A stretch of DNA of 18,824 nt, taken from contig CAYUIJ010000044.1 in NCBI GenBank assembly GCA_964444735.1, forward strand, positions 1 to 18,824. The letters are read 5' to 3'. A program made the translations under genes and the position numbers. Source of the DNA: Phocaeicola_A sp964444735 (GTDB lineage Bacteria; Bacteroidota; Bacteroidia; Bacteroidales; Bacteroidaceae). Within the stretch, counting starts at the first letter, position 1. The number at the start of each line of letters is the position of its first letter. This document shows positions 8,426 through 17,138 of the stretch, piece after piece. The notes under the pieces are model-generated. The model saw only the letters and a list, made by a program, of their open reading frames with translations, had not been told where the DNA came from and made no database searches.

Positions 8426-9166
8426 TCAAAATCTTAAACTGCACTGTAGTCCAACTCCCGATTTCTTATTAATCTGAATGGACTGGTTTGGTGAATTGTT
8501 GTTAATAATTGCAGGTTCAACCTTGATACTAAGATCTCTGGTTATATCAAAATTAGAAAGTTCTGCATCGACATATGCATCTATGACAGATAATGCATAT
8601 ACAGCAATAAAACAAAATATGCTTAAGTCACGATATCTGCGATAGTAATCTTTTTTTCGCTTAAAAATATTCTGTAGTTGCGATACATTCCCCTCTATAT
8701 TATAATTGGGAGGCAGAAAATCTTGAAAACTGTTTGTATTCGGATCATCATCCATAATGTCAAGATAAGCTTGTGAGTAATCTGAATACATCTGATTGTT
8801 CCATGTTAATGCATAAGCACATCCCACAAATCCGCCATAGATGATTGGCAATTTCCAATATTTCCGGTTATAAATCTGCCCGCCTCCCGGAATCAACAAA
8901 GCCATCCATGTAGCTTTCTTCGGATCGGGTATCCAACGTTTTTTCTCTACTGTATTAGATACGAGAGTCTTACTGATAGAGTCACTTCCGGCGTATAATG
9001 TCGCTGTATCGACAGGATCAATAAGTTCATTTAATTGCTTTTCCTGCAAGATAACACTATCAGAAACCAATGAATCTGTCTTCAAATCTTGGGCAGAAAG
9101 TTTAAGTTCTCTTATTCCCAACAATAGAAACAATATTATAATTCCAATGCGATATATATGCATCAT
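8426..9166 (-). CDS. DUF5683 domain protein, predicted membrane/exported
   Basis: Function unknown. The 246-residue protein starts with a hydrophobic segment (6-19) ending in KLSAQ, which reads as a signal peptide or anchor. A low-complexity acidic/Ser stretch follows (27-75), then the conserved block from WIPDPKKATWMALLIPGGGQ (78-97) with the P-G-G-G-Q turn, and two likely membrane segments (about 105-122 and 181-198). This matches the DUF5683 family, found almost only in Bacteroidetes and often between parB and a lytic transglycosylase, as here. Its position inside a partition/cell-wall operon hints at an envelope role, but that is inference from context. Two consecutive ATGs (9161-9166) are possible starts. 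Confidence 0.85.
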   Translation of the reverse strand: MMHIYRIGIIILFLLLGIRELKLSAQDLKTDSLVSDSVILQEKQLNELIDPVDTATLYAGSDSISKTLVSNTVEKKRWIPDPKKATWMALLIPGGGQIYNRKYWKLPIIYGGFVGCAYALTWNNQMYSDYSQAYLDIMDDDPNTNSFQDFLPPNYNIEGNVSQLQNIFKRKKDYYRRYRDLSIFCFIAVYALSVIDAYVDAELSNFDITRDLSIKVEPAIINNNSPNQSIQINKKSGVGLQCSLRF

Positions 9167-9186
9167 GCGTTCAAAATAATGATCTA

Positions 9187-10083
9187 TTATTTTTGCTGTT
9201 TCAGTTTATCAAATATCTCCATTATACGCTCCAGATCTTCTTCATTATTAAAAGGAATACTGATTTTACCTTTCCCGTCTTTATTACAAGACATTTGGAC
9301 TTTTGTCTTAAAGAAACCAGAAAGATGAGTTTTCAACATTTTATATTCTTCAGGTAGCATTACTGCTTTTGAAACAATCTTCTTTTCACCGCATTTCACA
9401 GTTTCACCTTCACTCAATGCTTTTACCAGTTCTTCCACTTTTCGCACTGAATAATGATTTTTCACGATTTCTTCAAAAATCTTTATCTGCACTTTCGGTT
9501 CGTTTAATGTAAGCAATGCCCGCGCATGACCCATATCAATCTCTTTATTCTGCAATGCAACTTGAATAGGTGCCGGTAATTTCAACAAGCGCAAGTAATT
9601 GGAAATGGTTGTGCGTTTTTTACCAACACGCTGGCTCAAACGTTCTTGTGTGAGTTCATATTGTTCCAGCAAATGCTGATATGCCAATGCTATTTCCAGC
9701 GAATTCAAATCTTCACGCTGAATATTTTCAATAAGTGCCATTTCCATGACATTCTCGTCATCGGCCGTACGGATATATGCAGGAATTGAGGTCAATCCTG
9801 CTATCTGTGAGGCACGGAAACGGCGCTCACCTACAATAATCTGATAAGAATCATCATTTATTTTACGTAAAGTGATCGGTTGTATAATACCTATCTCTGC
9901 TATTGAATCAGCCAGTTCCTGCAAGGCTTCCTGATCAAACTCATGTCGTGGCTGATTAGGGTTTACAGTTATTTTAGACAATTTCACTTCATTAATAGAA
10001 GAAGAACCGCTTGTTCTGATTTCTTCTGTAGAAATCAAAGCATCCAAACCACGCCCTAATGCAAATTTTTTATGTACCGCCAT
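9187..10083 (-). CDS. parB: Chromosome-partitioning protein ParB (Spo0J)
   Basis: It binds parS sites near the replication origin, spreads along DNA as a CTP-dependent clamp and works with ParA in chromosome segregation. In 298 residues: the N-terminal ParB/Spo0J nuclease-like CTP-binding domain (about 33-125) with GERRFRA at 85-91 and ENIQREDL at 119-126, a central helix-turn-helix (about 144-168, LTQERLSQRVGKKRTTISNY), and a C-terminal dimerisation region (about 245-298). The N-terminus (KFALGRGLDALI) has the conserved ParA-interacting peptide form. It starts 2 nt after the parA stop. No 16-bp parS-like palindrome centred on CACGTG was noticed in the window. Confidence 0.97.
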   Translation of the reverse strand: MAVHKKFALGRGLDALISTEEIRTSGSSSINEVKLSKITVNPNQPRHEFDQEALQELADSIAEIGIIQPITLRKINDDSYQIIVGERRFRASQIAGLTSIPAYIRTADDENVMEMALIENIQREDLNSLEIALAYQHLLEQYELTQERLSQRVGKKRTTISNYLRLLKLPAPIQVALQNKEIDMGHARALLTLNEPKVQIKIFEEIVKNHYSVRKVEELVKALSEGETVKCGEKKIVSKAVMLPEEYKMLKTHLSGFFKTKVQMSCNKDGKGKISIPFNNEEDLERIMEIFDKLKQQK

Positions 10084-10085
10084 CT

Positions 10086-10862
10086 TTATGCTTTCTCTTT
10101 ACCGTTTCGTTTAATAATTTCCTGTGCTAAAGCCAAATAGTTTTTAGCACCTTTAGACTCTACATCATATAAAATGACCGGTATGCCATGACTCGGCGCT
10201 TCGCTTAAAGTAACATTACGCTGAATTACCGTCTTAAAAACCAATTCCTGAAAATGTTTTTTCACTTCGTCATAAACTTGATTGGCCGAACGCAAGCGAG
10301 AGTCATACATGGTCAGCAAGAAACCTTCAATATCTAATGCGGGATTCAGTTTAGACTTTATTATCTTTATTGTATTCAGCAGTTTACTTATTCCCTCCAA
10401 TGCGAAATATTCACACTGCACAGGAATTATCACAGAATCAGCTGCTGTCAAAGCGTTAATTGTAATCAAACCCAATGATGGAGAGCAATCTATCAATACG
10501 TAGTCATACATTTCCTTTATTGGGGCAAGTATTGTTTTCATTACCTTTTCTCTGTTGTCCAGTTGTATCATTTCAATTTCTGCGCCAACCAAATCTATAT
10601 GCGAAGGCACTATATCAAGTCCTTCAATATCGGTTGCATAGATAGCTTCACGTATATCTTTCTTGTCAACTAGACATTCATATATTGAGCAAACTACTTC
10701 CTTAAGGTCAACGCCCAGTCCTGAAGACGCATTGGCCTGAGGATCCGCATCAATAACCAATGTTGTTTTTTCCAATGTAGCCAATGATGCAGCCAAGTTG
10801 ATCGTAGAAGTAGTTTTCCCTACTCCTCCTTTCTGATTTGCCAAAGCAATAATCTTTCCCAT
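10086..10862 (-). CDS. parA: Chromosome-partitioning ATPase ParA (Soj)
   Basis: A Walker-type ATPase that dimerises with ATP, binds nucleoid DNA and is stimulated by ParB to move or segregate the origin region. In 258 residues: the deviant Walker A motif KGGVGKTT at 11-18 with the signature Lys11, the A' motif VIDADPQ (Asp38, Asp40) and Walker B VLIDCSPS (Asp125). Length and lack of an N-terminal helix-turn-helix fit the chromosomal Soj type, not a plasmid ParA. First gene of a five-gene operon with its own promoter, divergent from surE across a 165-bp gap. Confidence 0.97.
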   Translation of the reverse strand: MGKIIALANQKGGVGKTTSTINLAASLATLEKTTLVIDADPQANASSGLGVDLKEVVCSIYECLVDKKDIREAIYATDIEGLDIVPSHIDLVGAEIEMIQLDNREKVMKTILAPIKEMYDYVLIDCSPSLGLITINALTAADSVIIPVQCEYFALEGISKLLNTIKIIKSKLNPALDIEGFLLTMYDSRLRSANQVYDEVKKHFQELVFKTVIQRNVTLSEAPSHGIPVILYDVESKGAKNYLALAQEIIKRNGKEKA

Positions 10863-10903
10863 TTTAACTTTTCTGTATGAAGTTTATCCACTTCTTAAAG
10901 TTG

Positions 10904-10933
10904 CAAATATACTCAAATATATATTTTTTGCAA
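10904..10933 (-). promoter_or_regulatory. Bacteroidetes-type promoter for the parA operon
   Basis: On the minus strand, TTG (10933-10931) is followed after 19 nt by TATATTTG (10911-10904), a full match to TAnnTTTG. It implies a leader of about 35 nt before parA. Confidence 0.65.
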
Positions 10934-10995
10934 CAAGGCTTTCACGCAGATTAAGAATTATTCCTAAAAGTATTATATCACAGCGGTTATTTTTG

Positions 10996-11003
10996 TACTT
11001 TTG
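10996..11003 (+). promoter_or_regulatory. Promoter -7 element for surE-lpxB operon
   Basis: TACTTTTG matches TAnnTTTG exactly, 24 nt before the surE ATG. The -33 element is weak (no clear TTTG 19-21 nt upstream). A short purine tract (AAGGA) also precedes the start codon. Confidence 0.55.
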
Positions 11004-11027
11004 CCAAGCGACAATTAATATATAAGG

Positions 11028-11798
11028 ATGAATGACAGAAAACCTCTAATCCTGATTTCCAACGATGATGGAGTCACAGCCAAGGGTATCAATGAATTAA
11101 TCAACATATTACGTCCCATAGGGGACATCATAGCAGTAGCCCCCAATGCACCACGCTCAGGGGCAGCCTGCTCATTGACCGTAACCACCCCGGTCTTTTA
11201 TAAATTAAATCATGAAGAAGAAGGGTTAAAAATATTTTCATGTTCCGGAACGCCAGTTGAGTGCGTAAAGCTGGCACTGCACAGCATTGTGCCCCGATGT
11301 CCGGATCTGATTATTGGGGGAATCAACCACGGAGACAACTCGGCCGTAAACGTGCATTATTCTGGAACAATGGGTATTGTGCTTGAAGGATGTATGAAAG
11401 GAATATTGTCTGTCGGATATTCTTTATGTGACCATAATCCGGAAGCTGATTTCAATCCACTGAAAAAATACATCATTGAAATAACTTCGAAAGTACTTAA
11501 ACATGGTTTGCCAGAAGGAATATGTCTGAATGTGAACTTTCCACTATCCGAAACGTTTAAAGGAGTAAGAATATGTCGTCAGGCACGTGGCGTATGGGTC
11601 AATGAATGGGCTTCTTGTTCACACCCGTACAAAGACAATTATTACTGGCTGACAGGTTCTTTCCAGAAATCAGAAATGAGAGAAGACAGCGATGTATGGG
11701 CATTATCAAACGGATATGTAGCCATTACACCGATAAAAATAGATGTTACGGCTTATGAACTCATAGAACCGATGAAAAAGTGGGACTTGTCTATATAA
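11028..11798 (+). CDS. surE: 5'/3'-nucleotidase SurE
   Basis: A metal-dependent survival-protein phosphatase that removes phosphate from nucleoside monophosphates and some short polyphosphates. In 256 residues it shows the SurE metal and active-site residues: Asp13-Asp14 in ISNDDG, Ser44 in APRSGAA and Asn100 in GGINHGDN, followed by the VHYSGTMG segment. It is first in an operon with lpxB (12 nt gap), an arrangement familiar in Bacteroides. A role in nucleotide salvage or stress is known for the family; the link to lipid A synthesis is positional only. Confidence 0.95.
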   Translation: MNDRKPLILISNDDGVTAKGINELINILRPIGDIIAVAPNAPRSGAACSLTVTTPVFYKLNHEEEGLKIFSCSGTPVECVKLALHSIVPRCPDLIIGGINHGDNSAVNVHYSGTMGIVLEGCMKGILSVGYSLCDHNPEADFNPLKKYIIEITSKVLKHGLPEGICLNVNFPLSETFKGVRICRQARGVWVNEWASCSHPYKDNYYWLTGSFQKSEMREDSDVWALSNGYVAITPIKIDVTAYELIEPMKKWDLSI

Positions 11799-11810
11799 AT
11801 AAAACGCCAC

Positions 11811-12962
11811 ATGAAATACTATCTGATTGTAGGAGAAGCATCCGGTGATTTACATGCGTCAAATCTGATGGCAGCATTGTGCAAAGAAGATAGTCAGGCG
11901 GAATTCCGCTTTTTTGGAGGAGATTTGATGAGCGGTATCGGAGGCAAATGTGTAAAACATTACAGGGAGATGGCTTACATGGGATTCATTCCCGTACTGC
12001 TTCATTTACACACCATCTTTACAAACATGCGATTGTGTAAGGAAGACATTGTGACATGGAATCCCGATGTGGTTATTCTGGTAGATTATCCTGGATTCAA
12101 CCTTAAAATGGCACAATTCATAAAAACTCATACCCAAATTCCTGTTTTCTATTACATATCGCCTAAAATATGGGCATGGAAAACGTATCGGATAAAGAAC
12201 ATAAAGCGCAATGTCGCAGAATTGTTTTCTATTTTACCTTTCGAAGTCGATTTTTATCAAAAATACAACTATCCCATACATTATGTGGGAAATCCATGTG
12301 TTGACGCCATTGCCAACTTCAAAAGCAGATATGATGAAAGTCAAGACAAGTTTATCAGCTCCAACGGACTGGAACAAGGGAGACCTATCATCGCTCTTCT
12401 GGCAGGAAGCCGCAAACAGGAAATAAAGGACAATTTGCCCGATATGATTCGCGCGGCATCCCGATTTAAAGATTATCAGCTGGTTCTGGCCGGTGCTCCA
12501 AATATTGAACCATTCTTTTACAACCAATTCATACAAGACTCTAATGTAAAAATAGTATATCGGCAAACTTATTCTTTGCTATTATATGCACATGCCGCAC
12601 TTGTCACCTCAGGTACAGCGACAATAGAAACAGCTTTGTTCCATGTTCCACAAGTAGTATGTTACCACACCCCTGTGGGTAAAATCATTTCTTTTTTACG
12701 CAGACATGTACTGAAAGTAAAGTATATCTCATTAGTAAACCTTATCGCCAACAAAGAAGTTGTGAAAGAATTGGTGGCTGACACAATGACTGTAGAGAAT
12801 ATGCAGTATGAATTATCTCTTTTATTGGAAGGTAAGGCCAGAGAAAACATGTTGGCCGAATATGACCGCATTATCAAAATACTCGGACAACCTGGTGCCT
12901 CTGCAAAAGCAGCCCGACAAATGGTTTCTATGTTAAAAACCATTCAAACAAAAACTGATTAA
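11811..12962 (+). CDS. lpxB: Lipid-A-disaccharide synthase
   Basis: It joins UDP-2,3-diacylglucosamine and lipid X (2,3-diacylglucosamine-1-phosphate) to give the lipid A disaccharide, a membrane-peripheral step on the cytoplasmic face. The 383-residue protein shows the family motifs GEASGD (8-13), ILVDYPGFN (89-97), ISPKIWAWK (116-124), ILPFEVDFY (141-149), YVGNPCVD (158-165), GSRKQEI (199-205) and TSGTATIE (266-273), consistent with a complete GT-B glycosyltransferase. No Shine-Dalgarno sequence is seen. Its presence shows a Gram-negative outer membrane. Confidence 0.97.
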   Translation: MKYYLIVGEASGDLHASNLMAALCKEDSQAEFRFFGGDLMSGIGGKCVKHYREMAYMGFIPVLLHLHTIFTNMRLCKEDIVTWNPDVVILVDYPGFNLKMAQFIKTHTQIPVFYYISPKIWAWKTYRIKNIKRNVAELFSILPFEVDFYQKYNYPIHYVGNPCVDAIANFKSRYDESQDKFISSNGLEQGRPIIALLAGSRKQEIKDNLPDMIRAASRFKDYQLVLAGAPNIEPFFYNQFIQDSNVKIVYRQTYSLLLYAHAALVTSGTATIETALFHVPQVVCYHTPVGKIISFLRRHVLKVKYISLVNLIANKEVVKELVADTMTVENMQYELSLLLEGKARENMLAEYDRIIKILGQPGASAKAARQMVSMLKTIQTKTD

Positions 12963-12963
12963 C

Positions 12964-13746
12964 ATGAATAGTGACAAAAACAAAGATTTAACGGTTTCTA
13001 TACTGCAAACAGACATAACGTGGTGCAATCCGGAAAAGAACAGAGCTCACATAGAAGAACTGATTGATACATTGCCATATTCAGACCTTTTTGTACTACC
13101 CGAAATGTTTACTACCGGTTTCTGTATGACACCTCAACAAATCAATCATACCGAACAGGAGAAAACGATAAAATGGATGCGGCAGATATGTCGAAAATAT
13201 CATTGTGCATTTGTCGGAAGTATAATTGTAAACGAAAACGAACGTTTTTATAACCGTTGTTTTTTCATGCACGAAGAAGAGACTGTAACTTATGACAAAC
13301 GTCATTTGTTTTCATACGGAGGTGAAAGCAAAGTATACACTCCCGGCAATAAACGGATTATTGCAAAATTTAAAAGTGTCCGTTTCCTATTGCAAATATG
13401 CTATGATTTGCGTTTTCCTGTATTCTCACGCAATAAGGAGGACTATGATGCCATCATTTATGTAGCCAACTGGCCTGTTACACGCATAAATGTATGGAAT
13501 ACGCTGCTCTGTGCTCGTGCAATGGAAAACCAATGTTATGTAATAGGGGCAAACAGAACGGGAAATGACCTTTATACAACATATAATGGTTATAGTAAAA
13601 TTATTGACCCTTACGGAAATATACTTGCGTCATGTACAGGCAATACAGAAACTTTCTGTATTGCCTCAATGCAGACAGCATCCTTAGGGGCCTTTCGAAA
13701 TAAATTTCCAGCATTAAAAGATGCAGATAAATTTATCTGCGAATAA
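12964..13746 (+). CDS. Carbon-nitrogen hydrolase, omega-amidase (YafV/Nit2-like)
   Basis: A nitrilase-superfamily amidase. In 260 residues it has the catalytic triad Glu47 in LPEMFTTGF, Lys112 in YDKRHLF and Cys146 in QICYDLRFPVF. The LPEMFTTGF signature and size point to the omega-amidase group (YafV, Nit2), which hydrolyses alpha-ketoglutaramate and alpha-ketosuccinamate, the by-products of glutamine/asparagine transamination. The substrate is inferred from family, not from the sequence. It begins 1 nt after the lpxB stop, so it is the third gene of the surE-lpxB operon. An 18-bp perfect palindrome spans its last codons. Confidence 0.85.
   Translation: MNSDKNKDLTVSILQTDITWCNPEKNRAHIEELIDTLPYSDLFVLPEMFTTGFCMTPQQINHTEQEKTIKWMRQICRKYHCAFVGSIIVNENERFYNRCFFMHEEETVTYDKRHLFSYGGESKVYTPGNKRIIAKFKSVRFLLQICYDLRFPVFSRNKEDYDAIIYVANWPVTRINVWNTLLCARAMENQCYVIGANRTGNDLYTTYNGYSKIIDPYGNILASCTGNTETFCIASMQTASLGAFRNKFPALKDADKFICE
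13723..13740. repeat. 18-bp perfect palindrome at the 3' end of the nitrilase gene
   Basis: GCAGATAAATTTATCTGC equals its own reverse complement and covers codons just before the stop at 13744-13746. It could form a stem in RNA but is not followed by a T run, so it is a poor intrinsic terminator; a protein-binding site or chance are alternatives. Confidence 0.6.
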
Positions 13747-14057
13747 AGTTCTGCCTCATCAGTATAAAATTTCGATGAACTGCCATGATTTACTCCGGCC
13801 GGTTTCTTATGGATAACCACTAAGTGGAAATTGGCTTCTTGGATATGGGCAATATTAATCTTACTTCCTTTTATTATATACATATGTATCGGATATTATA
13901 AACCGCCTAAATTATCAAACCTTAAATCAAGTTATGCGTTCAAGTCCAAAAACGTTTACTATTGGGGCGTTAAGTAAATTATTAAAATCATAAAAAATGT
14001 CAAAAATTGATGCAAGTTTGTATATAATTGCCGAATATATAACAAGTCAAAAAAAGT
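13747..14057. other. Intergenic junction between core operon and methyltransferase module
   Basis: 311 bp with no gene. It holds a CCGGCCGG palindrome (13795-13802) followed by TTTCTT, a CCACT/AGTGG hairpin, and an AT-rich second half. TATAATTG at 14023-14030, one mismatch from TAnnTTTG, lies 27 nt before the methyltransferase start and may be its promoter. A minus-strand frame (13611-13883) overlaps the nitrilase gene and is probably a chance frame. If the right-hand genes arrived as an island, its left edge should lie here, but no clear direct repeat with the integrase end was found by eye. Confidence 0.5.
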
Positions 14058-16562
14058 ATGAAAAAAAATGGACTGAGAACATATATCAGCCTGTTCAGTA
14101 GCGCAGGTGTTGGATGTTATGGCTTCAAAGAGGAGGGGTTCTACTGCGTAGCCACCGTTGAACTCTTGGAACGCAGATTGAAAATTCAGAAATTCAATCA
14201 GAAATGCGTTTATAACAGCGGATATATTTGTGGTGACATGACTGTGCAGGAAACAAAAGATATGGTTTTTGCGGAGTTGGATATGTGGAAAAGGGGATTT
14301 AACTTATCAGATTTGGATGTATTGATCGCAACGCCTCCTTGTCAGGGTATGTCTGTTGCTAATCACAAGAAGAAAGATGAGTTAAAACGCAATTCATTGG
14401 TTGTAGAGTCCATAAAAATGGCTCAGCAGATTAAACCAAAGTTTTTTATATTTGAGAATGTCAGAGCATTCCTAACGTCTGTGTGTACAGATGTAGACGG
14501 ACAAGATAAATCAATCAGGGATGCGATTGAGGCAAACCTGTCAGGTTTATATAATATTCTGTATCAAGTCGTAAACTTCAAGGATTATGGCAATCCATCA
14601 AGCAGGACAAGAACATTAGCGATGGGTGTCCGTAAAGATTTGAAAGAGATAACGCCATACGATATTTTTCCTGATAAACAGCCGGAAAGAACACTAAGAC
14701 AGGTGATTGGTCATTTGCCATCCTTGAAAACGATGGGCGAAATTTCAGAAAGTGATATATATCATAATTTCCGAAAGTACTCTCCCCATATGGAATCTTG
14801 GATTGCAGACATCAAGGAGGGACAATCCGCATTTGATAATACAGATATTAAAAAAATTCCTCACAGCATAAAGAATGGTATTGTCGTGTATAACGCCCGA
14901 AAGAATGGAAATAGATATACTCGTCAGTATTGGGATAAGGTGGCACCTTGTATTCACACGCGCAATGATATTATGGCAAGTCAAAATACTGTTCATCCCG
15001 TTGATAATAGAGTGTTCAGTATTAGAGAGATTATGCTTATGATGTCTGTTCCCAACTCTTTTAATTGGAGCGATATTCCTTTTGATGATCTGAACAAAAT
15101 GTCATTGAAAGAGAAAGAAGCGTTTTTGAAGAAAGAAGAAATGAATATCCGTCAGAATTTAGGAGAGGCTGTACCTACTATCATATTCAAACAAGTTGCT
15201 GCAAAGATTCGCAAAATACTATGCAAGCCCTCCTTGTCCGGACAGGACATAAAGGATTTGATAGACGGAAAGAAGTTGGAGACACATTCTTGCTTGATCG
15301 ATTATATCAGAAATAACAGCCATTATGGATTTGCTGAATTATCCAAAATTGCGGAGTTAGCAAATGCCCAAAGAGGAGATAATGCAGCATATTACACAAG
15401 GCAGGATATATGCTATACAATAGTCAAGAGCCTGCCTGACGCTAAAACCTATACGGAAATAAATATCTTGGAGCCGTCAATTGGAGTGGGCAATTTCTTG
15501 CCCACTCTGATATCAAAGTATGCAAGTGTGCAATCCGTGAATATTGATGTGGTCGATATTGACGCTGGCAGCATGGAAATCCTGAAAGAACTGGTCGCAA
15601 AGGTTGATGTACCTGCTAATATTCACATCCGTTATATAAACGCCGATTTCCTGCTACATGATTTTGATAGGAAGTATGATATTGTGATAGGAAACCCTCC
15701 ATATAAGAAACTTACAAAAGAAAAACAACTGTTGGCAAGATATAAAAACGGCGCGGTCAACAAGGACACGAATAATATCTTCTCATTCTTCATCGAGAAA
15801 GCGATGAAAATCGGTGATGTGGTATCGCTGATTGTGCCAAAGAGCCTAATAAATGCTCCTGAATTCAGCGCGACACGTGCATTGATGAAAGAAAAAAGAA
15901 TCTTCCGTATCGTTGATTTTGGAGAGAGGGGATTCAAAGGCGTAAAGATAGAAACCATATGTTTTATTCTTGACACACGTAAAAAACCACAAGACACAAT
16001 TGTGGAATCTTACATCACGGATGGAGTGAAGCGTTTCCGGCAAGCATATTTGACGGATGAAAAGTTTCCGTATTGGATTATTTACCGTAATGAGTTTTTT
16101 GATGAAGTAGCGGATAAAATGGAATTCAATGTATTCAAGGCATACAGGGATAGGGTCATTACCAAGTCCATTACCAAGGATAACGGAAAAATCCGGGTGT
16201 TGAAATCCAGGAATATAGGCAACAACGAGATTGTCAATATTCCCGGTTATGATTGCTATATTGATAATGTCGAGGGATTGGATGTCGCGAAATATATGAA
16301 TCAGGCGGATTGTGTCCTGCTGCCTAATTTAACATATAACCCTCGCGCTTGTTTTATGCCCAAAGGATGCATCGCTGACGGTTCTGTCGCAATACTCACG
16401 TTGGCAAAGGATGATATTGTAACAAACGAAGATTTAGCGTTCTACGCGACTGACAGTTTTACCAGATTCTATGCCATTGCCCGTAACTTAGGCACACGCT
16501 CGCTTAACATTGATAATAACTCTGTTTTCTTTTTTGGAAAACTTAAACAGCAAAAGATATGA
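14058..16562 (+). CDS. Fused C5-cytosine / N6-adenine DNA methyltransferase
   Basis: A single 834-residue protein with two complete DNA methyltransferases. The N-terminal half (about 1-390) is a C5-cytosine enzyme: motif I SLFSSAGVGCYGF (11-23), motif IV PPCQGMS with catalytic Cys95, motif VI ENV (133-135), motif VIII SSRTR (181-185), a target-recognition region of about 100 residues, the VAPCIHTRNDI block (295-305) and motif X-like QNLGEAVP (366-373). The C-terminal half (about 420-834) is a gamma-type N6-adenine enzyme: AAYYTRQDIC (443-452), SAM motif LEPSIGVGNF (471-480), catalytic NPPY (546-549) and a TaqI/Eco57I-like recognition region (about 700-830). One cytosine and one adenine activity together suggest modification of the two strands of an asymmetric site, as in the type IIS Alw26I/Eco31I/Esp3I group; the actual site cannot be read from sequence. 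The stop overlaps the next frame's ATG (ATGA). Confidence 0.9.
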   Translation: MKKNGLRTYISLFSSAGVGCYGFKEEGFYCVATVELLERRLKIQKFNQKCVYNSGYICGDMTVQETKDMVFAELDMWKRGFNLSDLDVLIATPPCQGMSVANHKKKDELKRNSLVVESIKMAQQIKPKFFIFENVRAFLTSVCTDVDGQDKSIRDAIEANLSGLYNILYQVVNFKDYGNPSSRTRTLAMGVRKDLKEITPYDIFPDKQPERTLRQVIGHLPSLKTMGEISESDIYHNFRKYSPHMESWIADIKEGQSAFDNTDIKKIPHSIKNGIVVYNARKNGNRYTRQYWDKVAPCIHTRNDIMASQNTVHPVDNRVFSIREIMLMMSVPNSFNWSDIPFDDLNKMSLKEKEAFLKKEEMNIRQNLGEAVPTIIFKQVAAKIRKILCKPSLSGQDIKDLIDGKKLETHSCLIDYIRNNSHYGFAELSKIAELANAQRGDNAAYYTRQDICYTIVKSLPDAKTYTEINILEPSIGVGNFLPTLISKYASVQSVNIDVVDIDAGSMEILKELVAKVDVPANIHIRYINADFLLHDFDRKYDIVIGNPPYKKLTKEKQLLARYKNGAVNKDTNNIFSFFIEKAMKIGDVVSLIVPKSLINAPEFSATRALMKEKRIFRIVDFGERGFKGVKIETICFILDTRKKPQDTIVESYITDGVKRFRQAYLTDEKFPYWIIYRNEFFDEVADKMEFNVFKAYRDRVITKSITKDNGKIRVLKSRNIGNNEIVNIPGYDCYIDNVEGLDVAKYMNQADCVLLPNLTYNPRACFMPKGCIADGSVAILTLAKDDIVTNEDLAFYATDSFTRFYAIARNLGTRSLNIDNNSVFFFGKLKQQKI

Positions 16563-17021
16563 GAAACTTAACAAAATCAAGATACGGAACAGCAGGAAGC
16601 ATATAATCAATACTACGTTCAAAAAGCTATGAACCTGCTTCGTAGAATACAAGAAGGCAGTGAGGTACATGATCAATGGGGCAATGGAGAAGCGACACAA
16701 ATTCATCACATTTTTCCAAAATCACAATTTCCCCAAATAGCCCATTATATAGAGAACTTGATTAAACTCACAGCAACACAGCATTTTACAAAGGCTCATC
16801 CAGACAACAAAACTCAAATTATAGATAGGGATTACCAACTTACTTGTTTATTGGCAAAGGCAGATACAATTGATAAGTCTCTCCAAGTGTTTGGGGAAAA
16901 ATATTACCGTAAGGAATCTTTTGTTTATGTTATAAATACGGGGTTTTTAACAGATATCAGTACAAACTTGTCATTCTGTGACATTAAGTCAAAATTGATT
17001 CAAATTTATAATGCCGCTTAA
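16559..17021 (+). pseudogene. HNH endonuclease partner, frameshifted and probably truncated
   Basis: A start ATG at 16559-16561 overlaps the methyltransferase stop (ATGA) and reads MRNLTKSRYGTAGSI before a stop at 16604. Another frame, open from 16572 with no start until ATG 16629, reads EQQEAYNQYYVQKAMNLLRR and on to the stop at 17019-17021. It contains an intact HNH motif: IHHIFPKSQFP, then Asn in ENLI, then His in TATQHFTKAHP with the usual 8-residue gap. Removing one base (or restoring two) where the frames overlap, 16572-16603, would give one gene of about 153 residues. Known Eco31I-type nucleases of this kind are far longer, so the N-terminal recognition part may also have been deleted. 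If translation starts at 16629, a 130-residue HNH protein could still be made. Role as the cognate restriction nuclease is inferred from position and motif. Confidence 0.65.
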
Positions 17022-17138
17022 TTGTTTTTGCTGATAGTACCATACACCAAAGGATAAATCGATGCTTATATGGGATATACACAATGTGGATAGGGGAGCA
17101 TTGGGAGAGTTGCTCTCTGGTAGAATGATTTGTGATAA

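Noticed and set aside
11581..11600. CACGTG inside surE as a possible parS site
   Set aside because: The flanks do not form the 16-bp palindrome expected for parS.
13611..13883. 90-codon minus-strand frame across the nitrilase end and downstream gap
   Set aside because: About half lies antisense to the nitrilase gene and the rest shows no known domain; treated as a chance frame.
13929..13950. GTTCAAGTCC resembling a tRNA T-arm near 13935
   Set aside because: The flanking bases do not form a T-stem and no acceptor or anticodon arm is found upstream.
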